Shown here one piece after another: positions 9,101 to 16,040 of a stretch of DNA of 64,000 nucleotides. Position 1 is the first letter of the stretch; each line of letters opens with the position of its first letter. The notes beneath the pieces were generated by a model. The model saw nothing but the letters and a program-made list of their open reading frames with translations, was not told the origin of the DNA and made no database searches. The stretch comes from Oerskovia douganii (GTDB lineage: Bacteria > Actinomycetota > Actinomycetes > Actinomycetales > Cellulomonadaceae), in contig NZ_JACSPN010000004.1 in NCBI RefSeq assembly GCF_015142735.1, positions 194,585 through 258,584 on the forward strand. The letters are read 5' to 3'. A program made the translations under genes and the position numbers.

Positions 9101-10540
9101 GATCTCGACGACAGGACGCGTCCCGAGCCGGTCGACCTCGTGGAGCGGGTCCCACGTGCCGTCCGGCCGGCGGACGAGCAGCCCGATCACCGTCGCACCC
9201 TGCGCGTCGTACGACGTCTTGATCGCCGCGTAGAGGGTCCCGTCCGCGGCCACCGCGACGTTCATGTGATCGTCGGCCATGCCGTCACCGAGGTTCAGGG
9301 CCGAGGCCTGTGCGGGCTTCTCGTCGGCGGTCCACGTCTGCGGGTCCGCCCCGTCGACGTGCGTCCGGAAACCGAAGCGCTCGGTGCTCTGGTTGGACCA
9401 GAGCACCCCGATCCGCCCGCCCGGCAGGGCCGTGACCATCCCGATGTCGTCGTCCAGGACCCCCGAGGCGACCGTGACCGGGGCCGAGAAGGCCGTGTAC
9501 GGCGAGTCGGCGTAGCGCGCCTGGATGCTCGTGCTGGTGTCCGAGACGAGCCACAGCCGCCCCGTCGAGTCGACGTCGATCGTGCCCGTCTCGCTGCCCG
9601 GGAGCGAGACCGCGGTCGCCGTCGGACGCTGGGACCACGGCTGGTAGGAGTTCGAGGAGGCGACGTACTCGACCGAGACGAGCGACGTCGTCGGGCCGTG
9701 GAGCAGGACGTGCGCGACGTCTCCGACGACCTTGACGTCCGCACGGACGTCGGTCCGGTCCGAGATCCGTACGACGTTGGTCCAGGTGCCCGCCGACGCG
9801 TCGTGGCGCCACACCCACGTCCCCGCGGGGGTCGTGCTCGTCGAGGCGAGCGCAGCCCACCACGTCCCCCGCGCGAACCACAGCTTGGACTGCGGCTTCT
9901 CGCCCGTGGTGCCGCTCAACGGGATCGACGTCGTGGTCAGGGGCTGCTCGGCCGCGAGCGCCTGCGGGGTGGGGAGGGCGTCGGGCGCCGGGGCGGGCTC
10001 CTGCCAGGTCAGCGTGACGAGGCCGGGCTCGTCGTCCTGGGTGCCGACCTCGACGAGGTACTCCTCGCCCTCGACGGCGTCGAACGTCACGCGCGACGTC
10101 GCGACGTCCCCGTCGTCGTCGTTGCTCGCGACCACGGTCCTCGGAGCCGACGCCCGCCGCACGGCGATCGTGGTGCCGACCTCGCTGCCGCTCGTCGAGA
10201 AGCTGACGGGGCCGGACGTCGGGGCCGTCCACCGCCACCAGAGGGACGTCGCGACCGTGGTCGGCGCCTCGGGGCCCGCGCCGTCGGCCGAGAAGTTCGG
10301 GGCGACGTCCTGCCCGACCGTCCCGCCGATCGGTCGGCTCTCCGCGACCCTGTCCCCCTCGACCGCGGTCACGGGGACGGGGACCGGGGCCGACGCCGTC
10401 GCGGACCGCACGTCGCCCGAGACGACCGACCCTGCCGTCGCGAGGACGAGCCCCATGACCAGCAGCGGCGTGACCGCACGGCGGACGCGGGTACCGGTGG
10501 TCCCGGGGCGTCGGTGGGGCCCGGCGGGGCGTGACGTCAT
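6128..10540 (-). CDS. Secreted multidomain LamG protein (1470 aa)
   Basis: A large exported protein. An Arg-rich N-terminus is followed by a hydrophobic span (about residues 25-38) and an Ala-rich cleavage region near residue 50. About 60-190 resembles a bacterial pre-peptidase C-terminal-type beta domain (LWWRWTAPTSGPVSFSTSGS). Residues 200-560 look like a beta-propeller (repeated TWWAA, TWVWRHD, GTWDPLHE strands). Then come three modules, each an Ig/cadherin-like domain (SGSVAVTNAATGAFTYTPAAGFVG) plus a LamG/concanavalin-type domain (VSAWVRPE, VHLAGTYDGQRLRVYVDGVEQ), starting near 575, 880 and 1180. The likely role is carbohydrate or surface-glycan binding outside the cell. No sortase motif or transmembrane anchor was seen at the C-terminus. 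The ATG at 10540 was chosen because it gives a signal peptide; the frame stays open far upstream. Confidence 0.85.
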   Translation of the reverse strand: MTSRPAGPHRRPGTTGTRVRRAVTPLLVMGLVLATAGSVVSGDVRSATASAPVPVPVTAVEGDRVAESRPIGGTVGQDVAPNFSADGAGPEAPTTVATSLWWRWTAPTSGPVSFSTSGSEVGTTIAVRRASAPRTVVASNDDDGDVATSRVTFDAVEGEEYLVEVGTQDDEPGLVTLTWQEPAPAPDALPTPQALAAEQPLTTTSIPLSGTTGEKPQSKLWFARGTWWAALASTSTTPAGTWVWRHDASAGTWTNVVRISDRTDVRADVKVVGDVAHVLLHGPTTSLVSVEYVASSNSYQPWSQRPTATAVSLPGSETGTIDVDSTGRLWLVSDTSTSIQARYADSPYTAFSAPVTVASGVLDDDIGMVTALPGGRIGVLWSNQSTERFGFRTHVDGADPQTWTADEKPAQASALNLGDGMADDHMNVAVAADGTLYAAIKTSYDAQGATVIGLLVRRPDGTWDPLHEVDRLGTRPVVEIDEVTGLLRVVYTRSEVLDDIIEKVTPLASIGFSQSATTVLDGTYNNVTGAKQNVPGTTLVMAASSSTAGTARLAWVDPRGPVATAGLTATSVGVPVTGTLQGASPVGGALTFEVVAAPSSGSVAVTNAATGAFTYTPAAGFVGATSFTFRVKAGATWSNVATQSVRVTAVAGARGTWELDESSGVVAADSSGWGFQGTLTGGTSWVTGKVGRAVRLDGTAGKVSVPDADGLDVSSALTVSAWVRPERSATQYVVKKAVSGSADGYELGISSAGRPFLRVNQKTSGDTFRVNATSVLPTNGSTWVHLAGTYDGQRLRVYVDGVEQGNVAGPASVGVNTLPLTIGAQPDGLYPFQGAVDSVRLFDRALTATQVAELVQGGGPVPTTPVATDGAATTTTGTAVTGRLAGSSPSGGALTFEVVAAPSSGSVAVTNAATGAFTYTPAAGFVGTTTFTFRVKAGATWSNVATQTVRVTSIAGIRGLWGLDEGTGTTTADASGWGQTGTLSGGTTWVSGIDGRAVRLDGTAGKVSVPDADGLDVSSALTVSAWVRPERSATQYVVKKAVSGSADGYELGISSAGRPFLRVNQKTSGDTFRVNATSVLPTNGSTWVHLAGTYDGQRLRVYVDGVEQGNVAGPASVGVNALPLTIGAQPDGLYPFQGAVDQARLYDRALSGAEVAALRQAVQPPAQAPVAQDVAASTVSGTAVSGTLVGSSPSGGALTFEVVAAPSSGSVAVTNAATGAFTYTPAAGFVGTTTFTYRVGANGLWSNVATATVQVAPAGGIRGAWDLDEGTGLAAADSSGWGNGGALSGGATWVTSGGRSAVRFDGATGKVQVPDADVLDVSTALTVAAWVRPEQVATQYVVKKAAPSATDGFELGLSSAGKAFLRLNQATSGDTYRVNATSTYPSDGATWVHLVGTFDGQRMRLYVDGVEQGNVAGPAAVGVNTLPLILGGQPGGTLPLKGAVDGVRLYDRALGAGEVAALRTQTPPPA
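7119..7558 (-). repeat. LamG-module DNA repeat, copy A
   Basis: About 440 bp encoding most of one LamG domain. It is nearly identical to copy B at a constant offset of 912 bases, with only scattered single-base differences (for example GCG/GTG near 7179). A third, more diverged module lies at about 6170-6640. The near-identity implies recent duplication or recombination within the gene and makes domain number likely to vary between strains. Confidence 0.85.
8031..8470 (-). repeat. LamG-module DNA repeat, copy B
   Basis: Second copy of the 440-bp LamG coding repeat, offset 912 bases from copy A with no net insertion or deletion. The Ig-like segments between the LamG copies are also strongly similar at DNA level (compare 6840-6960, 7750-7870 and 8660-8770). 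Confidence 0.85.
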
Positions 10541-10747
10541 GTTCGATCCTGTCCGGAGTCCCTGGTGATGGATCCGTACGTCACCGCGACGGCGTGCGAC
10601 GTACCCCCGGAGCGGCCACCAGGTCACCATCGAACCATCGGCGCGGAACGCGACGATAGGGCGAGGGGCGAAGTTCACCCGGGCGGACCACGCTCCCAGC
10701 GCGTCGCACCCCGTCGCCGGGCGCGGCCTGTGCGTTACTGTCGCGCC
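10541..10747. promoter_or_regulatory. Divergent promoter region; TACTGT -10 for the rightward gene
   Basis: A 207-base region between the leftward LamG-protein gene and the rightward gene at 10748. TACTGT (10736-10741) lies 6 bases before the rightward ATG, so transcription would begin at or next to the start codon, giving a leaderless mRNA. No good -35 is visible 17 bases upstream. I found no convincing hexamers for the leftward gene. Confidence 0.4.
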
Positions 10748-12106
10748 ATGAACCGTCCCGGCAGCGACCTCGACCCTGCGCCGGCCGTGCGCCCTGCCCC
10801 GACCCCCGTCTCGTCGTACGACCCCGCGCACCTGACCTACCGGTGGTCCCGCGAGGTCGGCGCGTTCGCCCACCAGTACGACCGTGACCTGCAGCTCCTG
10901 GTCGTGTGGTCGGGCGGCCGCGAGCACGAGGCGGAGATCGTCGAGCGGGTCGCGGCCGACTTCACGGTCCTCGCGCAGGTCGAGGTCCGCTGGAGCCCCG
11001 AGAAGGTGGTCAACGACTTCGAGCGGCTCTACGGGCAGACGCTGTGGGGCACGTCGCCCAAGCACGAGGAGGTCGGCGACGGACCGTTCCTCCTGCTGGT
11101 GCTCGAGGACCCCGCCCCGGCCTACTCCTACCGCCAGAACGTCACGGGCTACGTCGAGCTGACCAACGTCAACGTCGCGCGCGTCAAGGCCGCCGCCCGT
11201 GCGCTCACCGGCGGGTACCGCATCCACTCGAGCAACAACATTCGCGAGTTCTTCCGCGACGCCACGCTGATCCTCGGGCCCGAGCGCCTCGGCGAGATCC
11301 TCGCGCAGGACGGGCCCGCGACGGGGACCACGGTGCTCGCGGAGGACCTCGTGGGAAGCCACGGGTGGGAGAGCCTCGACCAGGTCTTCCGCACCCTGCG
11401 CTGGACGTCCCGGTACGTCGTGCTGCGCAACTTCGAGGATCTTCCCGGCGCGCTCGAGGACGACCACGAGATCGACGTGCTCTGCGACGACCAGACGGAC
11501 CTCGCGGCCGTCCTCAACGCGACCGAGGTGTACCCCGGACCCGAGGGGGCGCAGTTCCGGACCCTCGTGGGAGGCGACGAGGTCTTCTTCGACACCCGGT
11601 ACGTGGGCGACGGGTACCTCGACACCGAGTGGCAGCGCGAGATCCTCGCGCGCCGCGAGTGGCGGGAGGGGCCCGTCGCGGTGCCCCGCCACGACGACCA
11701 CCTGTTCTCCCTGCTGTACCACGCCAAGGTGCAGAAGCCGGCCGTCAAGCCCGCCTACGTCGGTCGGCTCACGGACCTCGCCCTCGAGGTCGGGCTGCCC
11801 GAGCAGGTCGCGCGCACGCTGACCCAGGACGAGGTCGCGGCCTCGCAGCTCGACGGCTACCTCGCGGGCCACGGGTTCACGGTGCCGCTGCCCGTCGACC
11901 CCGCGGTGCACCGCAACACGGCGTTCCTCGACCGCTTCCGCCTCACCCCCCTGGCGGACCCGCCGCTCAAGGTCGCGACGTCCGAGCTCTGGGCGTCGGC
12001 CAAGCGCAGCCCCGTGGCCAGGGCGCTCGGCCGTTCCCGCGTGGTGCGCGGTGCCTACCACCGGCTGCGGTCGGCGTTCCACGCGCTCAAGGACCGCGGG
12101 GCCTGA
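10748..12106 (+). CDS. Nucleotidyltransferase-like protein of a glycan locus
   Basis: A 452-residue soluble protein I recognise only in part. The middle (about 215-330) reads YVVLRNFEDLP ... HEIDVLCDD ... EVFFDTRYVGDGYLDTEW. The EIDVL acidic pair followed by a later FDTRYVGDGY block is typical of the minimal nucleotidyltransferase-like proteins seen in capsule and wall-polymer clusters. The N-terminal 180 residues form a separate alpha/beta domain with YRIHSSNNIREFFRD. The downstream gene encodes a small kinase-like protein, and the two probably act together on a phosphorylated sugar or lipid carrier; that is inference. The start ATG has no Shine-Dalgarno but a TACTGT hexamer 6 bases away, consistent with leaderless translation. 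Confidence 0.6.
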   Translation: MNRPGSDLDPAPAVRPAPTPVSSYDPAHLTYRWSREVGAFAHQYDRDLQLLVVWSGGREHEAEIVERVAADFTVLAQVEVRWSPEKVVNDFERLYGQTLWGTSPKHEEVGDGPFLLLVLEDPAPAYSYRQNVTGYVELTNVNVARVKAAARALTGGYRIHSSNNIREFFRDATLILGPERLGEILAQDGPATGTTVLAEDLVGSHGWESLDQVFRTLRWTSRYVVLRNFEDLPGALEDDHEIDVLCDDQTDLAAVLNATEVYPGPEGAQFRTLVGGDEVFFDTRYVGDGYLDTEWQREILARREWREGPVAVPRHDDHLFSLLYHAKVQKPAVKPAYVGRLTDLALEVGLPEQVARTLTQDEVAASQLDGYLAGHGFTVPLPVDPAVHRNTAFLDRFRLTPLADPPLKVATSELWASAKRSPVARALGRSRVVRGAYHRLRSAFHALKDRGA

Positions 12107-12261
12107 CGGGGCGCCGCCTCGCACGGCGGGGCGCGACCCGCCGTACGGCGGGAGAGGCCCGCCACGGCCGCCCGGATTTCGCCCGCTCCGGCGGCGCCCC
12201 GCCATGGACCGGTCGAGGGGCTCCCCGCTCCCTGGTCCGCCGGGTCGTCGACCGGGCGCGG

Positions 12262-12927
12262 ATGGTCTACATCTTCGGCAGCCCGGTGGGCGCGACGTTC
12301 GTCAAGGCCACCGACCGCTCGGTGACCGTCTACACGACGCACCGCGGACGCCCGACGGTCTCGAAGTACTTCGCCCGTACGCGCGTCGGCAAGGACGCGT
12401 TCCTCGCGGAGAAGGCCACGGGCGACCTCTTCGGCGACCGGCCGTGGCGCATGCCCGTGGTGCGCTGGCACCGTCGCGGCTTCACGGTCCCGCGCCTGCC
12501 GGACGAGTCCCGGCTCGACGTCGCGGGGCAGCAGCTCTCGCGCGAGGACCGGGTCGGCATGGGGGCGTGGACCCTGGACGTCCTGCTCGAGATCTACCTC
12601 ACGGGGCACCTGCACGGCGACCTGCAGCCGCACAACATCTGGATGCTCGACGGGCGGCCCGTCGTGACCGACTTCGAGACGTTCGGGCCGCGGACGGCAG
12701 GCATCCCGTTCCTCGACTCGGGCGACATCACGGGCAACGACCCCCGCCCGCGCGACCGGAGCCTGGACCCCGCGTTCGACCCCGAGGACGACTGGTCGTT
12801 CCACCACATGCTCGGTGTGACGCTCCAGGACGCCGTCGACGCGCTGCGCCCGCGGCTCGTCGCCGCGAGCGCCACCTCGCCCGAGGCCCGCGCGAAGCTC
12901 GAGGCGCTCGACGGGGAGCGCACCTGA
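12262..12927 (+). CDS. Small protein-kinase-fold phosphotransferase
   Basis: A 221-residue protein with the core of the kinase catalytic loop: GHLHGDLQPHNIWM (about 113-126) supplies the HGD aspartate and the metal-binding asparagine, and VVTDFET supplies the DFx aspartate with Glu in place of the usual Gly. A lysine in SKYFARTR near residue 33 could be the VAIK-type lysine. Length and motifs fit lipopolysaccharide or sugar kinases (WaaP/RIO-like) better than Ser/Thr kinases. It follows the nucleotidyltransferase-like gene after 155 bases. The ATG at 12262 has no clear ribosome binding site, and an upstream non-ATG start in the same open frame is possible. Confidence 0.65.
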   Translation: MVYIFGSPVGATFVKATDRSVTVYTTHRGRPTVSKYFARTRVGKDAFLAEKATGDLFGDRPWRMPVVRWHRRGFTVPRLPDESRLDVAGQQLSREDRVGMGAWTLDVLLEIYLTGHLHGDLQPHNIWMLDGRPVVTDFETFGPRTAGIPFLDSGDITGNDPRPRDRSLDPAFDPEDDWSFHHMLGVTLQDAVDALRPRLVAASATSPEARAKLEALDGERT

Positions 12928-13034
12928 GGCGGGACGGCGCGCGCGCCCGCCCCGCGGCCCCCGTAGCATCTGCACCACCGCGCCCGGCCCGTCCGGCGCG
13001 CTCCACGTCCCGGACGACCAGAGAGGGTCAGTCG

Positions 13035-13877
13035 ATGTCCGAGTCCCAGCCCGGCGGCTCCCGCACGGCCGCCCGCCGTCCTCCACGCGGGATCGTGGTC
13101 CGTCGCCGCGACATCGAGAGCACGCCGCCGCCCGTCGGGGGCCGCTTCTCCGACGTCGCGTACACCCGGCTGCCGCTCCCCCGGGCGCTGACGCGCGCGC
13201 TGGGAACGTTCTGCGTCAACACGTCGGACCGGGTCGTGGCGATCACGTACGACGACGGCCCGCACCCCGAGCACACGCCTCGCCTCCTCGACCTGCTGGC
13301 CGAGCGCGGCGCGACGGCCACGTTCTTCGCGCTCGCCCGGCAGGTGCGGGCCCACCCGGAGATCGCCCGCCGCATCCTCGCCGAGGGGCACGAGCTCGCG
13401 CTCCACGGGCAGGACCACCGGTCGCTGCTGACGATGGGCGACGCGGAGGCGGTCCGGTACGTGCGGGACGCGAAGGACGAGGTCGAGTCGATCGTCTCGG
13501 CGCCGATCGTCTCGTTCCGGCCTCCCTACGGCGCGCACACGGTCCGGCAGGCCCACGGCATCGCGGGCCTGGGGATGGACGTGCTCATCTGGTCGGGCGA
13601 CGCGTTCGACTGGATCGACGGCGAGGAGGAGCAGATCGCGGAACGCGCACTGTCGACCGTCTTCCCCGGGAGCATGCTGCTGCTGCACGACGACCGCGGC
13701 GACCCGGAGACGCTCGCCCCCGACGAGGTGCTGCCGGCCTTCGACAAGGCACGGGTCCTGGACCTGCTGCTGGATCGGCTCGCGGCCGACGGCTACCGGA
13801 CCGTGACCGCCCACGACCTGACGGCGTCGTACCAGCCCGTCATGAGCATGGCCCGCGAGAGGATGCGTCAGGCATGA
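13035..13877 (+). CDS. Polysaccharide deacetylase (NodB family)
   Basis: A 280-residue CE4-type enzyme that would remove N-acetyl groups from a glycan or peptidoglycan sugar. Motif 1 is TYDDGPHPEHTP (about residues 70-81, with the catalytic-base and metal aspartates), motif 2 is HGQDHRS with the H-x3-H metal pair (about 122-128), and motif 3 is FRPPYG. MLLLHDD supplies the late histidine motif. No signal peptide or membrane span is visible at the N-terminus, so it may act inside the cell on a precursor or be exported by a route not apparent here. A TAGCAT hexamer at 12964-12969 could be its -10. Its stop overlaps the next ATG (ATGA). Confidence 0.88.
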   Translation: MSESQPGGSRTAARRPPRGIVVRRRDIESTPPPVGGRFSDVAYTRLPLPRALTRALGTFCVNTSDRVVAITYDDGPHPEHTPRLLDLLAERGATATFFALARQVRAHPEIARRILAEGHELALHGQDHRSLLTMGDAEAVRYVRDAKDEVESIVSAPIVSFRPPYGAHTVRQAHGIAGLGMDVLIWSGDAFDWIDGEEEQIAERALSTVFPGSMLLLHDDRGDPETLAPDEVLPAFDKARVLDLLLDRLAADGYRTVTAHDLTASYQPVMSMARERMRQA

Positions 13878-14959
13878 GCACACCCACCGGTGCGGGGGCC
13901 CGCCCGGAGCTGTCGGTGATCATCCCGGCGTACGACGCCGAGGCGACCCTCGGGGTCCAGCTCGGTGCGCTGCTCGCGCAGCGCCCGGCCTGGCCCTGGG
14001 AGGTGATCGTGAGCGACAACGGGTCGAGCGACGGGACGCGTCGGCTCGTCGCGGAGTGGACCGAGCGCATGCCCGAGCTCCGGCTCGTGGACGCCTCGGC
14101 CCGTCGTGGTCCCAGCGCGGCCCGGAACATCGCGGTCGCGCAGGCGAGGTCCGAGGCACTGGCCTTCTGCGACGCCGACGACATGGTCGCCGACGGCTGG
14201 GTCGAGGCCGTGCACCGTGCCCTGAGCGAGCACGAGTTCGTCGCGGGCCCGTTCGAGGGGGCGCGGCTCAACGCGGGCCTGACGTCGGCGGTCTCGTGGA
14301 CGGCCCAGACGGACCGGCTGACGGTCAAGCCCGGGCTCGAGCAGTTCGTCACGGCCGGCTCCGGCAACATGGGCGTGCGCACGGCGGTCTTCGACGAGGT
14401 CGGGGGGTTCTACGAGGGGGCCCGGACCGCCGAGGACGACGACTTCTGCATCCGCGTGCAGCTCGCGGGGCACGACCTGGTCTTCGACCGCGACATCGTG
14501 CTGCACGTCCGGCGCCGTGACGGGCTGCGGAACATCGCCCGGCAGTCCTTCGCGTACGGCGCGGGCGAACGGTGGCTGAGCCGCCGCTACGCGCTGCTGT
14601 ACGCGCAGGCGCCGCAGCACGCCGGCGGTGACCCCGCGACCGCGGCGCCCTCCTCCGAGGCCGCCGGGGCGGAGGTCACGGGCGGCGCTGCGGGGACGAC
14701 CGCGACGGGCGCCGGCTCGACGACGGGTACGGGGACCGGGAGCCGCGTCTCCGCGCTCGCCCGGCGCGGCAGGACGTTCGTGGTGCGCGGCGCCTCGTTC
14801 GCCCGCAAGGCCGTCCGGAAGGCGTCCACGGTCCGCCGCCCGGGGGACCTCTCGGACCTGGTGTGGCGCCTGAGCTGGGACGCGGGGTGGCGGTTCGGGC
14901 GCATCCCCGAGGCGCCGCCGATCGTCCCGCCGCCGAGCTGGCGGCGCGACGCGACCTAG
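13874..14959 (+). CDS. GT2 family glycosyltransferase
   Basis: A 361-residue GT-A glycosyltransferase. The N-terminus reads LSVIIPAYDAEATL with NGSSDGTRRL, and the divalent-metal motif CDADD lies near residue 99, as in GT2 enzymes. After about residue 245 an Ala/Gly/Thr-rich stretch leads to a basic C-terminal region. It is coupled to the deacetylase gene by a 4-base overlap, so deacetylation and transfer may be linked steps. The stop codon shares 3 bases with the stop of the convergent glycosyltransferase gene on the other strand (14956-14959). Confidence 0.88.
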   Translation: MSTPTGAGARPELSVIIPAYDAEATLGVQLGALLAQRPAWPWEVIVSDNGSSDGTRRLVAEWTERMPELRLVDASARRGPSAARNIAVAQARSEALAFCDADDMVADGWVEAVHRALSEHEFVAGPFEGARLNAGLTSAVSWTAQTDRLTVKPGLEQFVTAGSGNMGVRTAVFDEVGGFYEGARTAEDDDFCIRVQLAGHDLVFDRDIVLHVRRRDGLRNIARQSFAYGAGERWLSRRYALLYAQAPQHAGGDPATAAPSSEAAGAEVTGGAAGTTATGAGSTTGTGTGSRVSALARRGRTFVVRGASFARKAVRKASTVRRPGDLSDLVWRLSWDAGWRFGRIPEAPPIVPPPSWRRDAT

Positions 14960-15960
14960 CCCTCGGCCGAGCCGTCCGGCAGGCGGTCCGGGTGGCCGCC
15001 CCCGTCCTGCCCCCGGTCCAGGGCTCGCCGGGCCCGCTCGCGCACCCAGTCGACGGGGGCGAGCGGCGCGAACCGCGCGGCCCACGCCACGTGGCCCAGT
15101 GCGGCGCCGACGCGACGCTCGGCGAGCTCGGCACGAGCGGCCCGTGCGGCGCTCCACGCGGCGAAGCGGTCGTTGGCGCGCAGCCGGTCGCGGTAGGCCG
15201 CGTCCAGCCCGGCCGTGCCCCGGGGGTCCGCAGCGCGGGCCTGCGCGCGACGCTCGCGCAGGATGACCCGGATCCCGGCAGCGAGGTCGCGGTAGGCGCG
15301 CGTGGTGTTGCCGGGGTGGTAGCGGTAGTCGACCAGGACGTCGTCGACGTGGACGAACGGTCCGAGGGTCGTGGCCGCGAGGACCAGGTCGAGGTCCTCG
15401 CCCTGGCGGTAGACGGGGTCGAACCCACCCACCGCGTCGAACGCGCTGCGGCGGATCACGAGGTTGGGCAGCATGATGCCCGTCCGGCCGCGGACCACGT
15501 CGCGGGCGTCGCGGGCCGGACGCTGGTCGGCGGCGACGAGCTGGTCGCCCGCCGCGTCGACCGTGCGCATCGCGCAGTAGCCGATCACGGCGTCGGGCCG
15601 TGACGCCAGGGCCTCGACCGTGAGGCGCACGCGGTCGGGGTGCCACCGGTCGTCGTCGTCGAGGAACGCGAGCAGCGATCCCCGCGTGTGCCGGACGCCC
15701 GTGTTGCGGGCGACGGACACGCCCGACGGGTCCAGGCGCAGGACCGTGCCGACGCCTGCCTGCTCCACGAGGTCGCGGATCACGGCCGGGTCGGGCGACC
15801 CGTCGTCGACCACGACGAGCTCGACGTGGGGGTACGTCTGCGCCGCGACCGAGGCCAGCGCCTCGGCCAGGAAGGGGCCGCCGCGGTTGGTCGCGACGAC
15901 CACGCTCACGAGCGGTTCGGCGACAGCGGCGGCCGCGGCATCGGGACCTCGGTCGGGCAC
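14956..15960 (-). CDS. GT2 family glycosyltransferase
   Basis: A 334-residue GT-A enzyme: VSVVVATNRGGPFLAEAL at the N-terminus, VVDDGSPDP (about 55-63) for nucleotide binding, and LAFLDDDDRWHPDRV (about 100-114) as the DxD region. The acceptor region GGFDPVYRQGEDLDLVLAA also fits GT2. The GTG at 15960 was taken because it sits just before the conserved N-terminal strand; the frame is open much further upstream. It is transcribed away from the fusion glycosyltransferase at 16041 and towards 13874-14959. Confidence 0.85.
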   Translation of the reverse strand: MPDRGPDAAAAAVAEPLVSVVVATNRGGPFLAEALASVAAQTYPHVELVVVDDGSPDPAVIRDLVEQAGVGTVLRLDPSGVSVARNTGVRHTRGSLLAFLDDDDRWHPDRVRLTVEALASRPDAVIGYCAMRTVDAAGDQLVAADQRPARDARDVVRGRTGIMLPNLVIRRSAFDAVGGFDPVYRQGEDLDLVLAATTLGPFVHVDDVLVDYRYHPGNTTRAYRDLAAGIRVILRERRAQARAADPRGTAGLDAAYRDRLRANDRFAAWSAARAARAELAERRVGAALGHVAWAARFAPLAPVDWVRERARRALDRGQDGGGHPDRLPDGSAEG

Positions 15961-16040
15961 GGCGCTCCTCGGTTGTCGGTCGGGGTGAAATCGCTGAGAT
16001 CGCAGGGGCCAGGGCCCCTCGCTGGTGGACAATCTCCCAC
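15961..16040. promoter_or_regulatory. Divergent promoter with a 16-bp palindrome
   Basis: An 80-base gap between two divergent glycosyltransferase genes. AGGGGCC-AG-GGCCCCT is a perfect palindrome at 16004-16019, where the -35 of the rightward gene would be. GACAAT (16028-16033) lies 7 bases before the rightward ATG and could serve as -10 of a leaderless transcript. GGTGAAATC (15984-15992) lies 24 bases from the leftward start. Confidence 0.4.

Noticed and set aside
5894..10534. A 1546-codon open frame on the plus strand opposite the LamG gene
   Set aside because: It is Arg/Gly/Pro-rich without domains and is the mirror of a strongly coding frame with signal peptide and LamG motifs; long antisense frames are expected at this GC content.
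10541..12205. Extension of the LamG protein frame by 555 codons upstream
   Set aside because: The upstream part overlaps the genuine 10748-12106 gene on the other strand and would bury the signal peptide in mid-protein.
12204..13877. A long plus-strand frame starting at the ATG at 12204 through the kinase gene
   Set aside because: Its first part is out of frame with the HGD/DFE-bearing protein and only becomes meaningful at the deacetylase ATG at 13035.
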